Source: Tetrahymena thermophila SB210 | Taxonomy: Eukaryota > Ciliophora > Oligohymenophorea > Hymenostomatida > Tetrahymenidae | DNA: 64,000 bases | Direction of reading: 5' to 3' | Assembly: GCF_000189635.1 (NCBI RefSeq) | Contig: NW_002476399.1 | Span: 124,001-188,000 of the forward strand | Shown: positions 24,501 to 37,650 of the stretch, piece after piece | How the letters are laid out: each line of letters opens with the position of its first letter | How positions within the stretch are numbered: the first letter of the stretch is position 1 | The notes under the pieces: generated by a model | The model's input: only the letters and a program-made list of their open reading frames with translations | Databases searched by the model: none | What the model was told of the DNA's origin: nothing | Position numbers and translations under genes: made by a program

Positions 24501-27500
24501 TGTGTGTATCTCATAAATATTAGAGTCTTCCTTAACTACCTCCTAAGTTTGGATGAGAATAACGGTTTTATTTTGTTTAATCAATGAAGGCTGTTTAATA
24601 ATTTAAGTTTTGCTTATAGTGACCATAGATTCATCGTTATCTTGAGCAGGAGTAGTAGCCAAGTGCTTGATCAAAGAAAAGTAGGTAAACATAATTGACT
24701 TTATAATACTGGTTAGTTGGTTAGAGGCTAAATATGTACTCAAGAGTGGAATACAAGCGCTGATAAATGAAATAAATTAAGATCTAACGTAAGGGATAGA
24801 AGTCATTAAACCTTTCAAAATGTTAGGAATAAATAATTTATTTGAAAGAGTTTAAACAAGTTTAAATTTGATTTCTTCAGTATTATTCTTCTTTATGTAC
24901 GAAGAATGGAAGAATATTATTCTAAAAACATTCAGTAATTGTACTTGCATGACGTAGTCTCTGTTTGTAATGCAGTGACCTAAAATAGTCAAAAGAGGCT
25001 CCATGAGATACTCACAAAGAGCCAAACATAATGGAGCATCTTCAAGATGAGTAATTAATAATTCCATATATTCACATGCAGAAGCATTAACAGCAGCATT
25101 TTCAACTTAGAATTTCAATGACAAACTTTCCAAAGCTTATCCTTAAATATAACGAAGGCAAACAATTATCAACAAATCTAAGTAAGTCATCTTTAAGTCA
25201 GTAACCTTTTTATCGTTTACAGCTGTAGATTGTGAACTAGTCATATCTAAAGAATTCAAATTAGGATTAATTGTACTGAAATAGCTCATAGTAGCTCCAA
25301 GCTTTCTAAGTAAAACGGCTTGATTTTTATCAGTAAAGTGGGACTTCATATCCTAAAGAAGTGGGCTCAACTGATAAGAAGAAATGTACTTTAAGAAAAC
25401 GTCACTAGCAATAATTAGAATGCTCTTTAATTTTCTGAAAGTTTCATTAGCACGAGTGGTCTCGTAAATTTTAGTATAAAAAACTTAGTAGCTATCAGTA
25501 ACATACCAGCTGCTATTAGCTTACAGAAGCACCTCAAACAAAGGATCAATAATTCTGTAAAATTGAGGGACACTCTCCATCAACCAATTCTTAGAAGCAT
25601 GTCTAATTAAAGGATTATCATGATCTAAAAAGTCTAACATAATAAAAAGACCAACCTTGATTAAAAAAAATAAAATTAAATATTGTCTAAGTTAAAATGA
25701 TAAAATGAGTTTTTTGGCTCAATAAAAAAATAAAATGAATTGCTTAGAAAATAAATGAATCCTTAAATAATTTTTTTTAAATTTTATATATAAAAAACAT
25801 TGTAATTTTATTTAAAATGGAAATAATAGTTGGAAAAAATATTTTTTAAATATTCAGTAAATAAATAATTTTCAAAATAATTTTAATTTTAAGTCAATGA
25901 ATAAAAGAATTATTTTTATGTTTTACTTTATTTAACTCAGAAAGGAGTAATTTTGATTTGTGGTGGGCTGTTAATCTCCAGAAAACAGCAAATCTTCTAA
26001 TTGAAGCTTCTTTTTCAGTAATAGAGACAGCTTGGAAACTATTGACTACAACTTCTTTAAAGTATTGTGGGAAATATCTATTTAGTTATAAAAAATGAAT
26101 ATTTATTTATTTATGTCAGTGAAAAAAGGAGAAAGTTATGAATATAAATATCTTGAGTATTTTACTTGGAGAAATAGATAATTAAATCGATGATTCTATC
26201 GTAGAAATGCTAGAAATCTAGTAAACTCCAGAGCTTTTCTAGAGTCAATTTAGTGTAATCATTACCAGCTACAAGTTCGTTTTTCTTAGAGTATTTTAGC
26301 TTGGCTTCATCAATAATTAGGACTTTCAATTACTCATAGATGGGATCAATTTTTTCGGAAATCATAATTTCAATCATGGACTCAATGGCAATAAGAGAAA
26401 GATTAGGATTAGTAATTTTAATGGATTGAGAGATGCATTTAAACCATTAAGGAAGCTGAGTCATTTTCTTTTTGTCGAACAAGAACTTTTAGAGCTTAAC
26501 TAAGCTCTGAGAAGCTAATTTGTAGATATTATTTGACTTGAAATTTTCTAACTCGTTACTGAGTTTACCATAGAAATTAAAGTATTTTTCAGAGCATTCA
26601 TCAAGATATTATGCTATTTCTTTTTATTCATTTGTAATTTCTAATTATTTCTTTTCTTTTTTCTCGATTGCTTTAATTTTTGCTTCAGCACTTTCTAATT
26701 TAAGCATAAGCTTGTAAATAACCTTCAAAGTTGGTTCAAGTGAATGGAATTCTTGGATATTTTTTTCATCAAGATAGCTTAAAGAGATAAATAATCTTGA
26801 CAAAGTTTCCTTAATACAATCTCTTTATTACATAGGATCAAAGGAATCTTCAGAAGCAAGAAGATTTTCATAGGTAAACTCAATAAGATTAATAATTTCC
26901 AAGCATTAATCATCTTTCTTCTCTCTTAAAAGTTAAACTGCTTCTTCTGAGATACTCTTCAATAAAGAATTAAGCTGTCCTTAGATATTTTCCATAAATC
27001 TAATACCACTCTTTAAGACATCAGCTGAAAATTGCATATTCTATGTGTGAGTGTAAACATATTTGACAAATGAGATAGCTAATTTGCTAAGAGTAATTTC
27101 TACTAAATTTTCATGTTCCATGTAGAACTATTGCATAATTTTAATTGGCTATAAAGCAGCTACCTTATCTTAAGGCTCTACACTGAAAATTCTCTTGAAA
27201 GCATCAATCAACAAATCAACTACAAATTCTCTGCTTTTAGTTATTGTGTACTTGTTGTCCATATCTGGTTTTCCAAAAAGCCAAACATTGACTCTTCTTG
27301 TAACTGAAACATCTTTTCTAATTAACAAATAAAGCACACCTTCAACTAAAATTAGTTAATCATCTCTAGAGAGTATTCTATGATTTATCCTTAAGTGGTG
27401 ATACATTAAATCAAGAATATTTCTTCTTACAATTTAATTTTCGTCTTCAAAACAAGATAAAATTGTGTTAATAATTAAAGAGCTTTTGTTAGGGAAATTA

Positions 27501-29440
27501 TTGTTGTCATCATTTTCATTTATGCTTTCCTCAATGTATTTCAAATTGTCACGCACAAAGAAAGTATTAGTGAAATCTTATTTTTTAGCTATCTTAGGAG
27601 CGATTTCATGTTAAAATGCTATTTCCAAAGCGCTCTTACCACCCTTTTTTTATTCTGATGTAGATTCTAAAATATTTAGTTTTTGATCAGTAAGTGATTT
27701 AGCTGCACTAACAGGGGCAGTGCTTGTAGATGTAGCTGCCTATTGCTATTGCTATTATTGTTACTACTGCTATTATTATTATTATTATTATTATAATTAT
27801 TGCTATTATTATTATAATTATTGCTATTATTATAATGAAGCAACTAAGCTCTTTTGGATTTCTTCATCAGCTTATTGCCTGTTAAGTTACTTTTATTACT
27901 AATCATCTTCTACTTCTTATTCTTCTACTGGTTATTATGGCTACTATTCTTCTTGATGCTATTCTTGCTAATCCTAGTTTTCTTCATTTCCTTCTAACAT
28001 ACTTTAAAAGTGCTTTTCTGCTTCAGCTTAAGCTTATTAAATCAAGTCTTATGCGATTTTTTCTTCATCTTGAATTTCTACCTAATTATTTTATTAATCA
28101 TGATCTACTTGATCTGCTTACTCTGCTTGTTGCTCTTAAAATTTAGGCGATTAGTTTTGCTTGACAGGAGTCTATTCCACAGTTTATGTCTATTCTTTTT
28201 TCTGCTGTTTTAAATTGAATAAAAATCATAAATAAATACATCGAATATCTTACAAAAATAATATCTTTGCTGACTAAAATTCCAAATTAAATAGATCAAT
28301 CATTTTTGATTAAAAATAACTGAAAATAATATGATTTCATTTAATTATCAAAACTATGATTTAAGATTTTTGTTTTATTATATTGCTTTATCAGCATTTT
28401 GATCAAAAATGCTTAAAATAAATTGTTTTCTTTTTTATAAAATACCAAATCCAAAAAAATTTTATTTACTTGCTCTTTAAACTTAGTCTCATCAAATTCT
28501 TCATAATTATCCTCTGAAAAATTTGAAGAATTATCGCTTGCATCTTAATTTTCTTCTTCATCTTCTTCATATTTAACTTTGGGAAGGAGCTTGGTCAAAA
28601 ACTTAATTGCGTGTTCTCTTCCTCTTTGAGTTCTCTTGATACCCATCCAGACACTACCTAAAAAGTATCTTTAAAAAAGAAAATTATAAAAATCTACATA
28701 GGATACAGATATTCTTAAAATGATTTATAAGGCGACTTTTAAATGTTTTTTTAAATTATTTTTGAATGCATTTAATTTATTTTTATAAAAATAAAAGAGC
28801 CACATTATAAGAACAAATAGCTTTAGTTTTAAAACGTGCTTATATTTTTTTGCTTTTAAGTGATAAAAAAGTAGAAAATTTTTTACCTTCTACCACAGGA
28901 AGTCATGATGGCTTCTAAAGTTTTGGTAACATCTTTAATTAAAATTTCGCTCTACTCTTCTAAACCAGGAAGTATAGATAGCACAAGACCAGGAAGACAT
29001 GGTATCAAATCTCTTCCTACAGGTATGTAATAATTACGAATAATTTCTAAGAATTGATGTTTATTCTTTTAATGAGCATTCTAAAAGAAGGGGAAGAGAC
29101 CAACACTGTAAATACCAATGTCTTCACAGAACATCTTCTTGTATTCTTCTACATTGCCTTGGGAAGCTATTTTTATATTTTCGAAGATAAGCTCATAAAT
29201 TTTAAGTGTCTGCAAATTAATAGCTTATGGCAAGACTGGATTAAGACACTGTGCTAATCTCTTTGCCAAAGAAAGCTTTTCGCTTATATAAGGACTTGGG
29301 TTTTCCTTCATAGCTTGCTCAACCTTATAGAGCCAAGTACCAATATCTGACCATGCCTTATTTTTTTCGAATCCACTAAGAAGTGTATTGAGCTGCTTAT
29401 TCAGCTGGGATGACTTTTCGATTTGTTTTGTTTTATCCAT
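21526..29440 (-). CDS. DOP1: Dopey (DOP1) family protein
   Basis: Exons in transcript order: 28887-29440, 28470-28668, 26166-28204, 25927-26077, 24327-25655, 24129-24272, 23269-23910 and 21526-23208; 6,741 nt, 2,246 residues, all junctions GT/AG and in phase. The N-terminus carries the Dopey signature: LLSGFEKNKAWSDIGTWLYK, then LAKRLAQCLNPVLPQAINLQ (about residues 60-80) and LKIYELIFENI. Long helical repeats follow, and the C-terminus (INLDEHILKV) is complete. Dopey proteins are large Golgi/endosome peripheral proteins that work with the Mon2 scaffold and a phospholipid flippase in retrograde traffic. A Gln-rich insertion with a pure polyglutamine run lies at about residues 255-405, between the conserved N-terminal domain and the rest. 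The in-frame TTG at 29449 precedes the likely ATG at 29440. The intron upstream of exon 3 is 265 bases, the longest in the gene. Confidence 0.93.
27741..27834 (-). repeat. Polyglutamine-coding tract inside DOP1
   Basis: On the coding (minus) strand this is an almost uninterrupted run of Gln codons, broken by three TTA (Leu) codons, encoding about 30 residues at positions near 375-405. It is a mixture of TAA, TAG and CAA, so it is not a pure trinucleotide repeat; on the plus strand it shows as ATT/GCT/ATA-type triplets. Mixed codons suggest selection for the residue or old expansion followed by mutation. Confidence 0.85.
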
Positions 29441-31675
29441 TCCTATCAATATTTAATATCAGTAGATATCTATTATTCAGCAAATATTAACAAACGATGA
29501 TTTATTTAACTTCTAATCAGTAATTAGCTATTAATTATTTTCTAATATCAAGCAAACAGGATATATGTATGTTTGAGAATGAAGGAGTGAGTGAGTGAGT
29601 ATGCGTATGTGTGTATTACTTGCTGTATACTACTAACTAACTTAAAAATATACTGCTTACTAGTAAATTTAATTTCAAATTTATATTTTTTTATAAAAAA
29701 ATTCTTTAATTTAATAAATTCTTTATAATCTCTATCTATTTATCTTTTTATTCACTTTTTTATTTTCTTTTGTTATCTTATTTATTTATTTGCTTGCTTG
29801 CTAGCTTGTTATTTGTTTATATTTATTTACTATTTTCTTTATTAAAATAAACAAAAATTCCTATTTATTAGGTTCTTTGATAGATTTATTATTATTAATA
29901 TTGTTAAATGATATATCTTGCACTTGATATTATTAATTTCATTTATCTCTCATCAAATTTTATCATTACTTTTATCGTTGACTTGATATTTTTTGCAAAT
30001 TTTCTACTCGTATTTACAAAAGGTTAATATCTCATAATTTTTGTATGTATAATATACTTAATTGTTTATTTATTTATTTTGCTTTTATCTGTTTGCCTGT
30101 TGATTGTATTGTATTCTTAGTGTATTTATCTGTATAACCTTATGCAAATAAAAATTAAAAATTTCAAATTTTCTTGATATCTATTTATCTTTCAGCTTAG
30201 AATCTTTATTTACATAAATCAAAATCAAAAATTAAATTAATTGCTCGCTCTATTGCACATTTACTGATATACGCATATCTATTGATTACCTCAAATTTCT
30301 GTGCAAATTACATAAAGTAACAAAATATCTTGTTGTATCTGTTAATTTTGACTCACGTTATTTTAATTTGAAATTATCTTAAAAAATAGAATAGAGAGAA
30401 GCTAGGAAATAAAAAATATATAATTTCTATCTAAAAATAAAAGCAAATCTATCACTATCACTTATGTCTTTCTATCTGTAATTTGCTCAATTCATTTATA
30501 AATATTTATTTCATTTATGAATTCTTAATTATCGTTAATCAAAATTTATCTATATCATATACTTGTAATGTATATGAAGATATTAATTGAATCTATCTAT
30601 CAATCTATTTACTTTTTTAATTTTGTAAAACCTTGATTAAATTAAATTGTAGTTCTATCATTTAATCATATCTGATATAGAGCATTTCTGATTCTCCTAA
30701 ATTCAAAATTTCTATCTCCTTTTTTTTAAATTTTTTTATTATTTCAATGGAGCCAAAAAATTAATCATCAATTATACTAAAAATCATAGGCTTAAATTGA
30801 AAAAATATTAAACCAAAAATATATTTAAAAAAAAACGATTTATTATGTTAAAACCTTTTAAAAAATAAAATAATATCAGTAGAAAATAGTAAAAAATGAA
30901 TTTAAGTAATAAATATTACAGAGTATTGTTTTGAAAACTAAATTAATCTATTTTAATATTTATCTTTCTATTCTATAAATATACATACAATTAATAATTA
31001 AAAAGATAAATATTATTTTCCTTTTCAATGTTATGAAGACTACTTAATATCTTACCAAACTTACTTATGAAGATATAATTTTTATATCATTTTTAAAAAA
31101 TAAATTTTAATTAAAATAAATATAAAATTTTGAAAAGTATTTATTCACTTTTATTATATTAATTTAATTAATATATTTTCTTTAATAAAAATAAAAAACT
31201 TTTAATTGGAATCCAATTTTAAAAATAAAAATTCAATAATAAAATATGTTAAATAGTAGAATCTAATTATTTTTTTATCAATAAAATTTATATTAGTATG
31301 TGTTTTTATATTATTTTTCATTTGGGTTAAATAAAGTAAATTTTTAAAAGGTTTTTTCAAACTTTTTAAGTTATTCGAATATAATATAATTTAAAACTAA
31401 AACTTATTATTATTTATTATTTTTTAATTAATAAATTACTTATAAAATATCTTACTAATACTCATCAAAGCAAAGCTTAAAATGCTTAAGTCAAAAAAAA
31501 AAAAATTACCAATTTAAAATGGTTGCTTTTTAGTTGATAAAAAAGAATGAAGATATTAAATTCACATTATAAAATTTAATTAAATTTTTTTATTTATATT
31601 ATAACATATTTTTCAAAAGTTTATTATAAAAAATTTAATTTATTCTTAAATTTATTAAATCGAATAAATAAAATT
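29441..31675. other. Long AT-rich intergenic region
   Basis: No gene is seen on either strand. It lies upstream of DOP1 and downstream of the first channel gene. The only distinct element is a GAGT tetranucleotide run at about 29585-29600, followed by short GT-rich sequence. Confidence 0.6.
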
Positions 31676-34600
31676 TCATAAATTCATCTGAGAAATAATA
31701 TTAAGTGGGTGCTTGATTCCATTTTACATTTTCGTTCCATACGATAGATAGGTAGGTTTATACTAATTGATGTCATAATCTTAGGCAAAAATTAAATTAG
31801 CTGTTCCTTAGAAAACTGATAACCTTATTTATGCTCCAAAGCCTATATTTTAACGGCGTTCTTTTTAAGTTTATTTTCTCTTTTTTTATCTTTTTTACTA
31901 TTACTGAATAGCTTTTAGCTTTACTAATACCTTATCAAAATTACTTTCTGGATAAAACTTCTTAAAATTATAAATTTTGTCAAAATAATCCATTGAAGTT
32001 AGTTATGTGTATTAAGGATCTTACAAAAAGCTTTTTCCATTTGTTAGCTAAAGTAAAAGGGGTAGCTAGCTATTTTAAAACAACTTTGAAAGTCTCTCAA
32101 TTATTAGATTTTCATTTTAATTTTAGGAATTTCTATTTTCGCTTTTTTTTTCTTGTTTATTTTATTGTTAATCTCTTGGTAGATTTGTAAAGCTAACTTT
32201 ATTAAGTATTAACTAATTAGATTTTTGATCAAAGTTATCTTTAAGAGATTTGATTGAATTCTAAATTTTACTGTTTTATTAATTAATGTTTATTTCGTAA
32301 TTTTTACTTTAGCTTTGAGAATTTATTTTATCCGGCATCAAAGTCATAGAGGCGATATTCTGTAATAGATACTAATCGATAGAACTTCTTATCTCTTTTT
32401 AGCTTAAATTAGGTATTAAAGTTTTATTATTTGAATTATCCTTTTTAGCACTCTATATATTGTTGTTAGCTATTTACTTACTCTTGTTTTTTTCTTTTTT
32501 GTTGCTTTTTTAAATCTAATTATCTTAAACTAGATTTAAAGAATGATCATCTACTGATTAATTTGAGACCTACTTCTAAATCTATTTATTTAAATTACTA
32601 TAATGAGGTCCCGATTTCATCTAGCTCTTTAAATATCCAGAGAGCTGAGCATTAATGTTCTACTATTAAGATTTCTATTTATCAAATTTCTTAGAGTTTT
32701 CTAAGTTAGATCCTTCTTCATCTAAGTTAGAGATTTATTATGATATTTCAGAATTTGTATCCTTCTTGTAAATCACCCTATTGGACTCTGAATTACATCT
32801 TTATTTGTTTTAATAAAATTAATTTGATTCTTAGTTATTTTGTAAATCAATAATATCAGTTGCTTCAAAAGATGTTATCCTAGCTTATGAGTTGATTGCA
32901 TTAGAAATAACTTTAGGCAAATCTTGGTTCTCATATATGAAATTAGAGTGTATACTCTAAATTTAATTTTCTAAAGTTGCAGTAAGATCAGCATCATCTA
33001 TATTAGAAACTATGTTTGAATTTATGTGGTTTATACTCTTCACTTGTTTGTCTACTTTCTATCCTTGTTATCCTTTCAAGAGAACTTTTTAGCTAATTTC
33101 GTTTTCTTAAAATTGCACAGTAAATTAACTTTATGAGTCGTCATCTTTTTCATCATCATCGTCACTGCTACTTTCATCATTCTGGGATTAACTAAAACCA
33201 GTGATGAAACTTTCATCTTGAAGGAAATTCAAGTAATTTTCATCATTACTCTTTTAAAGATTTTGTTTTAACAACTAAATAATATCAAAGTTTTTTTTCT
33301 TCTAAATTCTTTTTTTTCAAAAAAATCAATTAAATTAAAAAAAAAAAATATTTTCAAAAAAGAACTTACTTTGCATTACATTTAAATTTTAAATTGATTC
33401 TTTTTTTGAAAAATCTTTCTTGGAATGTTGAAAAATTTTATTTCAAAATTATAAACTGCTTGTCAAAATATCTATGAGTTCTTGGGCACTGATTAGCAAT
33501 GTGATAGCTATTCTTACAGTTGTAGCATTCTGAACGAGTTATTGATGTGTCCTTTTAAAATATAATTTAGTCCTGCATCATTTTAAATCGCTCAAAATCT
33601 TCTGTGTTTTATTTTAATATTTATATAAATTCTTCTCTATTAATTTTGTAGAGAGTAGATAAATTCACACTTCTAGCAGAAGCTTGCCTTTGAAGACCAG
33701 AAAAGAAAGAAATCTCACCAAATACTTATCCATTTGTCAATGTGTTTATTACATTTATAGTATTTTTCTTTTAAATTTATTGCAAATAGATCTCAATTAC
33801 TCCACTTTGTATAAAATAAATAGAAGAATCATCAGATTCATCTTCATTAATTATGACTTCATTAGGATTTACTAAAATTTCCTTCATGATAAAAATTAAT
33901 TTATTTAAAGTTGATTTAGAAAAGTTTGAGCTAAATACAAGGTAGTTATTTAAAATTTTTGAGTTTATTTCTTGTGTAATTTCATCTCTAAGTTTATTTG
34001 AAAGGACTGAAAGAATCTTATCTTCTTATTATTTATCTCTATCTTTTTACTCCTACGCTAAAAATGATAAATAATGCCTCACCCTACTTTTGAGTTAAAT
34101 GTTCACATCTTTCCTAATAAGATACCTTAATTTTTTAAATATAATTTTTATTAAATGTTAATTCACAGCAATTTAATCAATAACCTTTGGATAGTAGCTA
34201 TATCATCATTGAGTTATTTCGAGGATTTTTCAATTTCCTATAAAATAAAACCTATGTTATTAATTGAATAAGCAAAAACACAACTAAACAATATCATAGT
34301 TATTGTTATATAAAGTGCTTCAATCCAATTTGTTGCTGAAATATCTCCATATCCAACTAATTAATTAATTAATTAAAATTAATTTAAACTATTATATTTT
34401 AAAAAATTTATGAGTTAAAACCTGTAGTCATAGTTGTAATAGACCAGTACATAGAATATATGTATTTTTGGTAATACGGGTATGAAGAAATGCTAAGCTT
34501 GTCAAGCCAATTATTTTGGTCGTAATTTTACTCTTAAATTCCTACAAAATACCATCCTATTGAAGCTTTATTTTAATGTTAATTTAATATAAATTGCAAA

Positions 34601-36139
34601 TAGCTAATTAATTATTTATTTACCTATGTGAGCCACTGTTATAACGCTTGCTAATTAATTTATTAGCTTAGAAATATGTTTTTGATTTTCTGTTAGAGTA
34701 AAGATATAATCAAACCTCTTTTTTTTATGAGAAATTCCATTTGCTTTCATGAAAATAAGCAAATTTAAACCAAATATAGATAAATTTTGATTTATATTAT
34801 TACTAATAAGAGTATTTTAATAAATGATTTTAGAACCTAGTATAAACATACTTACAAAATCTGTGATAAATATCGATGAAAAAAAATACTATTTTGCAAT
34901 GAGCCTACGCTAAGTAATAATAACATCTTTGTCAAAAAAAGCAGTATTTAAATTAACTAATATATCGAGTAAAAACATGATGAAGGAATAAAAGCTAATG
35001 CTTTAAATAAATTTAGTATTTGAATCATTCTAATCAAAAAAAATGAGTATTGAATAGAAGTAAAAAAATATGTAGATGAAGGCAACCTGAACCAAATCCC
35101 AGATAACTCTAAAAGTGTCTGTTGGCATGAATATAGCTACATTTCTAGATTGCTTAAATATTTTATTTAAAAAGCGAAATATGTAAATACTTTAACCACT
35201 TTTAACTTTTTAATTATAAATATGAGATAAATCATTAATAATTAAGAATTCCTATTAAGTTAAATTATCTAATTTTCTATTCAAGTGTCTTATTTTTAGA
35301 TGTTAAACAAATTATTTAACTTTTTGCCTTATTCTCATTATTTTGTTCATTGAGTTATTTAAAAGTCTACTTATTATATTACTTGCTTTTTGAAAATTCT
35401 ACTTATACTTTTATTAAACTAAATTCTCTGAAAATAGATTTTAGTTTTTTGCCATCGTATTAACTCTTGAGCTTAGCTTATTCAGATCCTTTTCAAAGAT
35501 CATATCATCTTAGATGACTAATTTACTGGCTTGCTTGATATTATTCTATTTTAAGTTTTTTTTAGAAGAAATAGGGCTTTTCATTTCGCTTTTTGGTATG
35601 TTATTTTGAGAATTCAAAAAAATTGAATTGTTTTATTCTGAATTGCAGCTACTTTCTTTTTCCTGCTTGTTAAGATTAGAATTTAAGTTTGAAATATCTT
35701 CTTATTTATTCTGTAACTAGTGAATATTCTACTATAATTTCAATTAGTTTTATTCTTATTGGTAATGTTTATGATCAATAGTAGACTAATACTAAAAGTT
35801 TGTCTATTTTTCGTTTAAATAGTTATTGTTGGTACTAAATTGCAGCAAAGGTTACTAATTTTGTAACAAGGAGCTATTATTGTTAAACCCTTTGTTTATT
35901 GATTTTTATAAAGTATCATTTATTTCACCTTATATGCTCTTAAATGATACATCTAAGTCTCCTTCGTGTAGCTTCTGAGGTTAGTAATGTTATGACTCAA
36001 AAAGTTATCCTTAACAACTCCTATTTACTTAGATATCTAACTCTTATTATTTGCCTTCATCTTTTGATGCTTGCTTATAAAATTATGAAGAAAATTGCGA
36101 TTTGTATTTTTTTTCAGCTTCTTAAGTAGGATCCATCAT
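31676..36139 (-). CDS. Cyclic-nucleotide-gated-type K+ channel with zinc knuckle, copy 1
   Basis: Exons in transcript order: 34624-36139, 34422-34565, 34185-34356, 33370-34125 and 31676-33308; 4,221 nt, 1,406 residues, TGA stop. Order of parts: a low-complexity cytosolic N-terminus (1-340), hydrophobic spans at about 355-545, a K+ selectivity filter (YWSITTMTTVGYGDISATNW, about 545-565, split by an intron within the filter), the last span (ITMILFSCVFAYSINNIGF), a C-linker and a cyclic-nucleotide-binding domain (about 660-780; GQVFGEISFFSGLQRQASAR). Then come a CCHC zinc knuckle (CYNCKNSYHIANQC, about 810-823), an acidic/Gln-rich linker and a conserved C-terminal module (about 1230-1406). The S4 region shows few regularly spaced arginines, so voltage sensing may be weak. 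It fits the ciliate expansions of EAG/CNG-like channels, probably in ciliary or plasma membrane; ligand and gating are inferred. Confidence 0.9.
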
Positions 36140-37650
36140 TTTTATTACTTAACCTAAATTAAATAAAAGCAAAGTTATCTATTAGTTTCCTAAATGACCT
36201 TATATAAAATAACAATTAAATTATTATGTAGAGTTAACAAATTAACAAACAAATAAATCAATAATTATATTTACTTTTTAAAAGCTATTTTTGAAAAAAA
36301 ATAAAATCGTTAATTGAACCTAATGTTGATTCAACCAAAGCTAAATATTCTTATAGTACAAAGTTTAATTAAATAATGTAGTTATAAGTGTAGGTATGTT
36401 AATAAAATATGATGTAAAATCAAATATTTATGTTTAATGTAAATTATTTAAAAATAATATTTTTCTTTTAATATTTAAAGAATTCAATTTAGCTTAATTT
36501 TTATAATGAATTAATAATTAATTTTATTTAAGATCTTAACTTGAAACAAATAATCAAATTTTTATAAATAAATACTAAAAAAATAATAAATTATTAATTT
36601 TAAATTAGCTTTTTTGTGTAAATTAATTTTGTTCATTAATTCTAAAAGTAAATAAGTTTATTACATTGAAAATTATTTTGCATTTTTATTAAATGAAAAT
36701 ATTAGTTTAATCAAAGAAACCTAAGAAGATTTAAAATAAGATAAAAATAATTTTCAGGAAGAGAAAATGTAAGGGATTAATGAAAAAATAAATTAATCCT
36801 TAGATTAACATATAGATTTCTTTAAGGAAGAGGAATTAATTAATATAATAAAAGCAAATAATTAGAAATATCAAAAGATGAATAGCATAGATATAAAATA
36901 GAAAATAAAATACAATAAATTAAATTTGACTAGGAAAGAATTATCCAACTATAAAAAGCCTAAAACAAAAATATATAGATATTGAAGATTTAGAATAAAA
37001 TTCTTGGTAGATTATGATTGATGATGCTTACAATTTTATTCATTTACCGAAATAGATACCCTATTTTTTAAAATGCTACTGATTGAATGCTGAATTAAGG
37101 TAGAAAAAGATAATAAATATAGAAGAATTTTAATAATGATGGCTGTAATTTTTAAAAAATTATGTTGCAGGTTAATTAATGATCAAAGTACTTTTAATAA
37201 TTCTTTTAAAATTAAATAAATAGTTGCAAGAAATTATTTACAAAAGAATTATAAAGGCATATTTAATGAGGAGGCTTTCATAAACTATAATCCTTACTCT
37301 AATAAAAAAATAGATAAAAACTATTACTGTTTAAAAATAAGTACACTAATAATTAAAAAAGTATTAAAAAATAATAGAAATGAAAATACTGTGTATTTTT
37401 ATTTTCTTTTATATTTCAAAAACTATTTAAAATTTTAAATAATATTCTTGCTCGTAAAAAATTTTATAAAAATTTGTCCTTAAAAAGCTGATCTAGACCA
37501 CACTTTTTCTTTTATTTGATATAAAATTGAATTTAATTTTTTAATTTATATTACAAAGACATTACTTACAAAAATTTAAAGATATTATTCATAGTTTATT
37601 ATTAAAATTTAAGTTTTGTCTTAAATTTTTCAAAATGAAGAAATAAAATT
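36140..37650. other. Spacer between channel copies 1 and 2
   Basis: Lies between the start codon of copy 1 and the stop codon of copy 2. Apart from the possible gene relic at 36690-37435 no feature is seen. The relic has no counterpart in the spacers beside the other channel copies. Confidence 0.5.
36690..37435 (+). pseudogene. Possible decayed protein gene on the plus strand
   Basis: Three consecutive stretches read as protein-like sequence, but in different frames and separated by TGA stops. The first runs to about 36986 (ETQEDLKQDKNNFQEEKMQG in its middle, ending KKPKTKIYRY). The second spans about 36980-37080 (SWQIMIDDAYNFIHLPKQIP). The third is about 37105-37470 (NYKGIFNEEAFINYNPYSNK, then DKNYYCLKISTLIIKKVLK). 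Codon use and the charged/Gln content look like ciliate coding sequence. No start codon, introns or family match was identified, so this is either a pseudogene with frameshifts or chance open frames in AT-rich DNA. Confidence 0.35.

Noticed and set aside
29225..29449. DOP1 start at the TTG of 29449
   Set aside because: TTG is not a usual ciliate start; the ATG nine bases downstream (29440) is in frame and precedes the conserved Dopey N-terminus.
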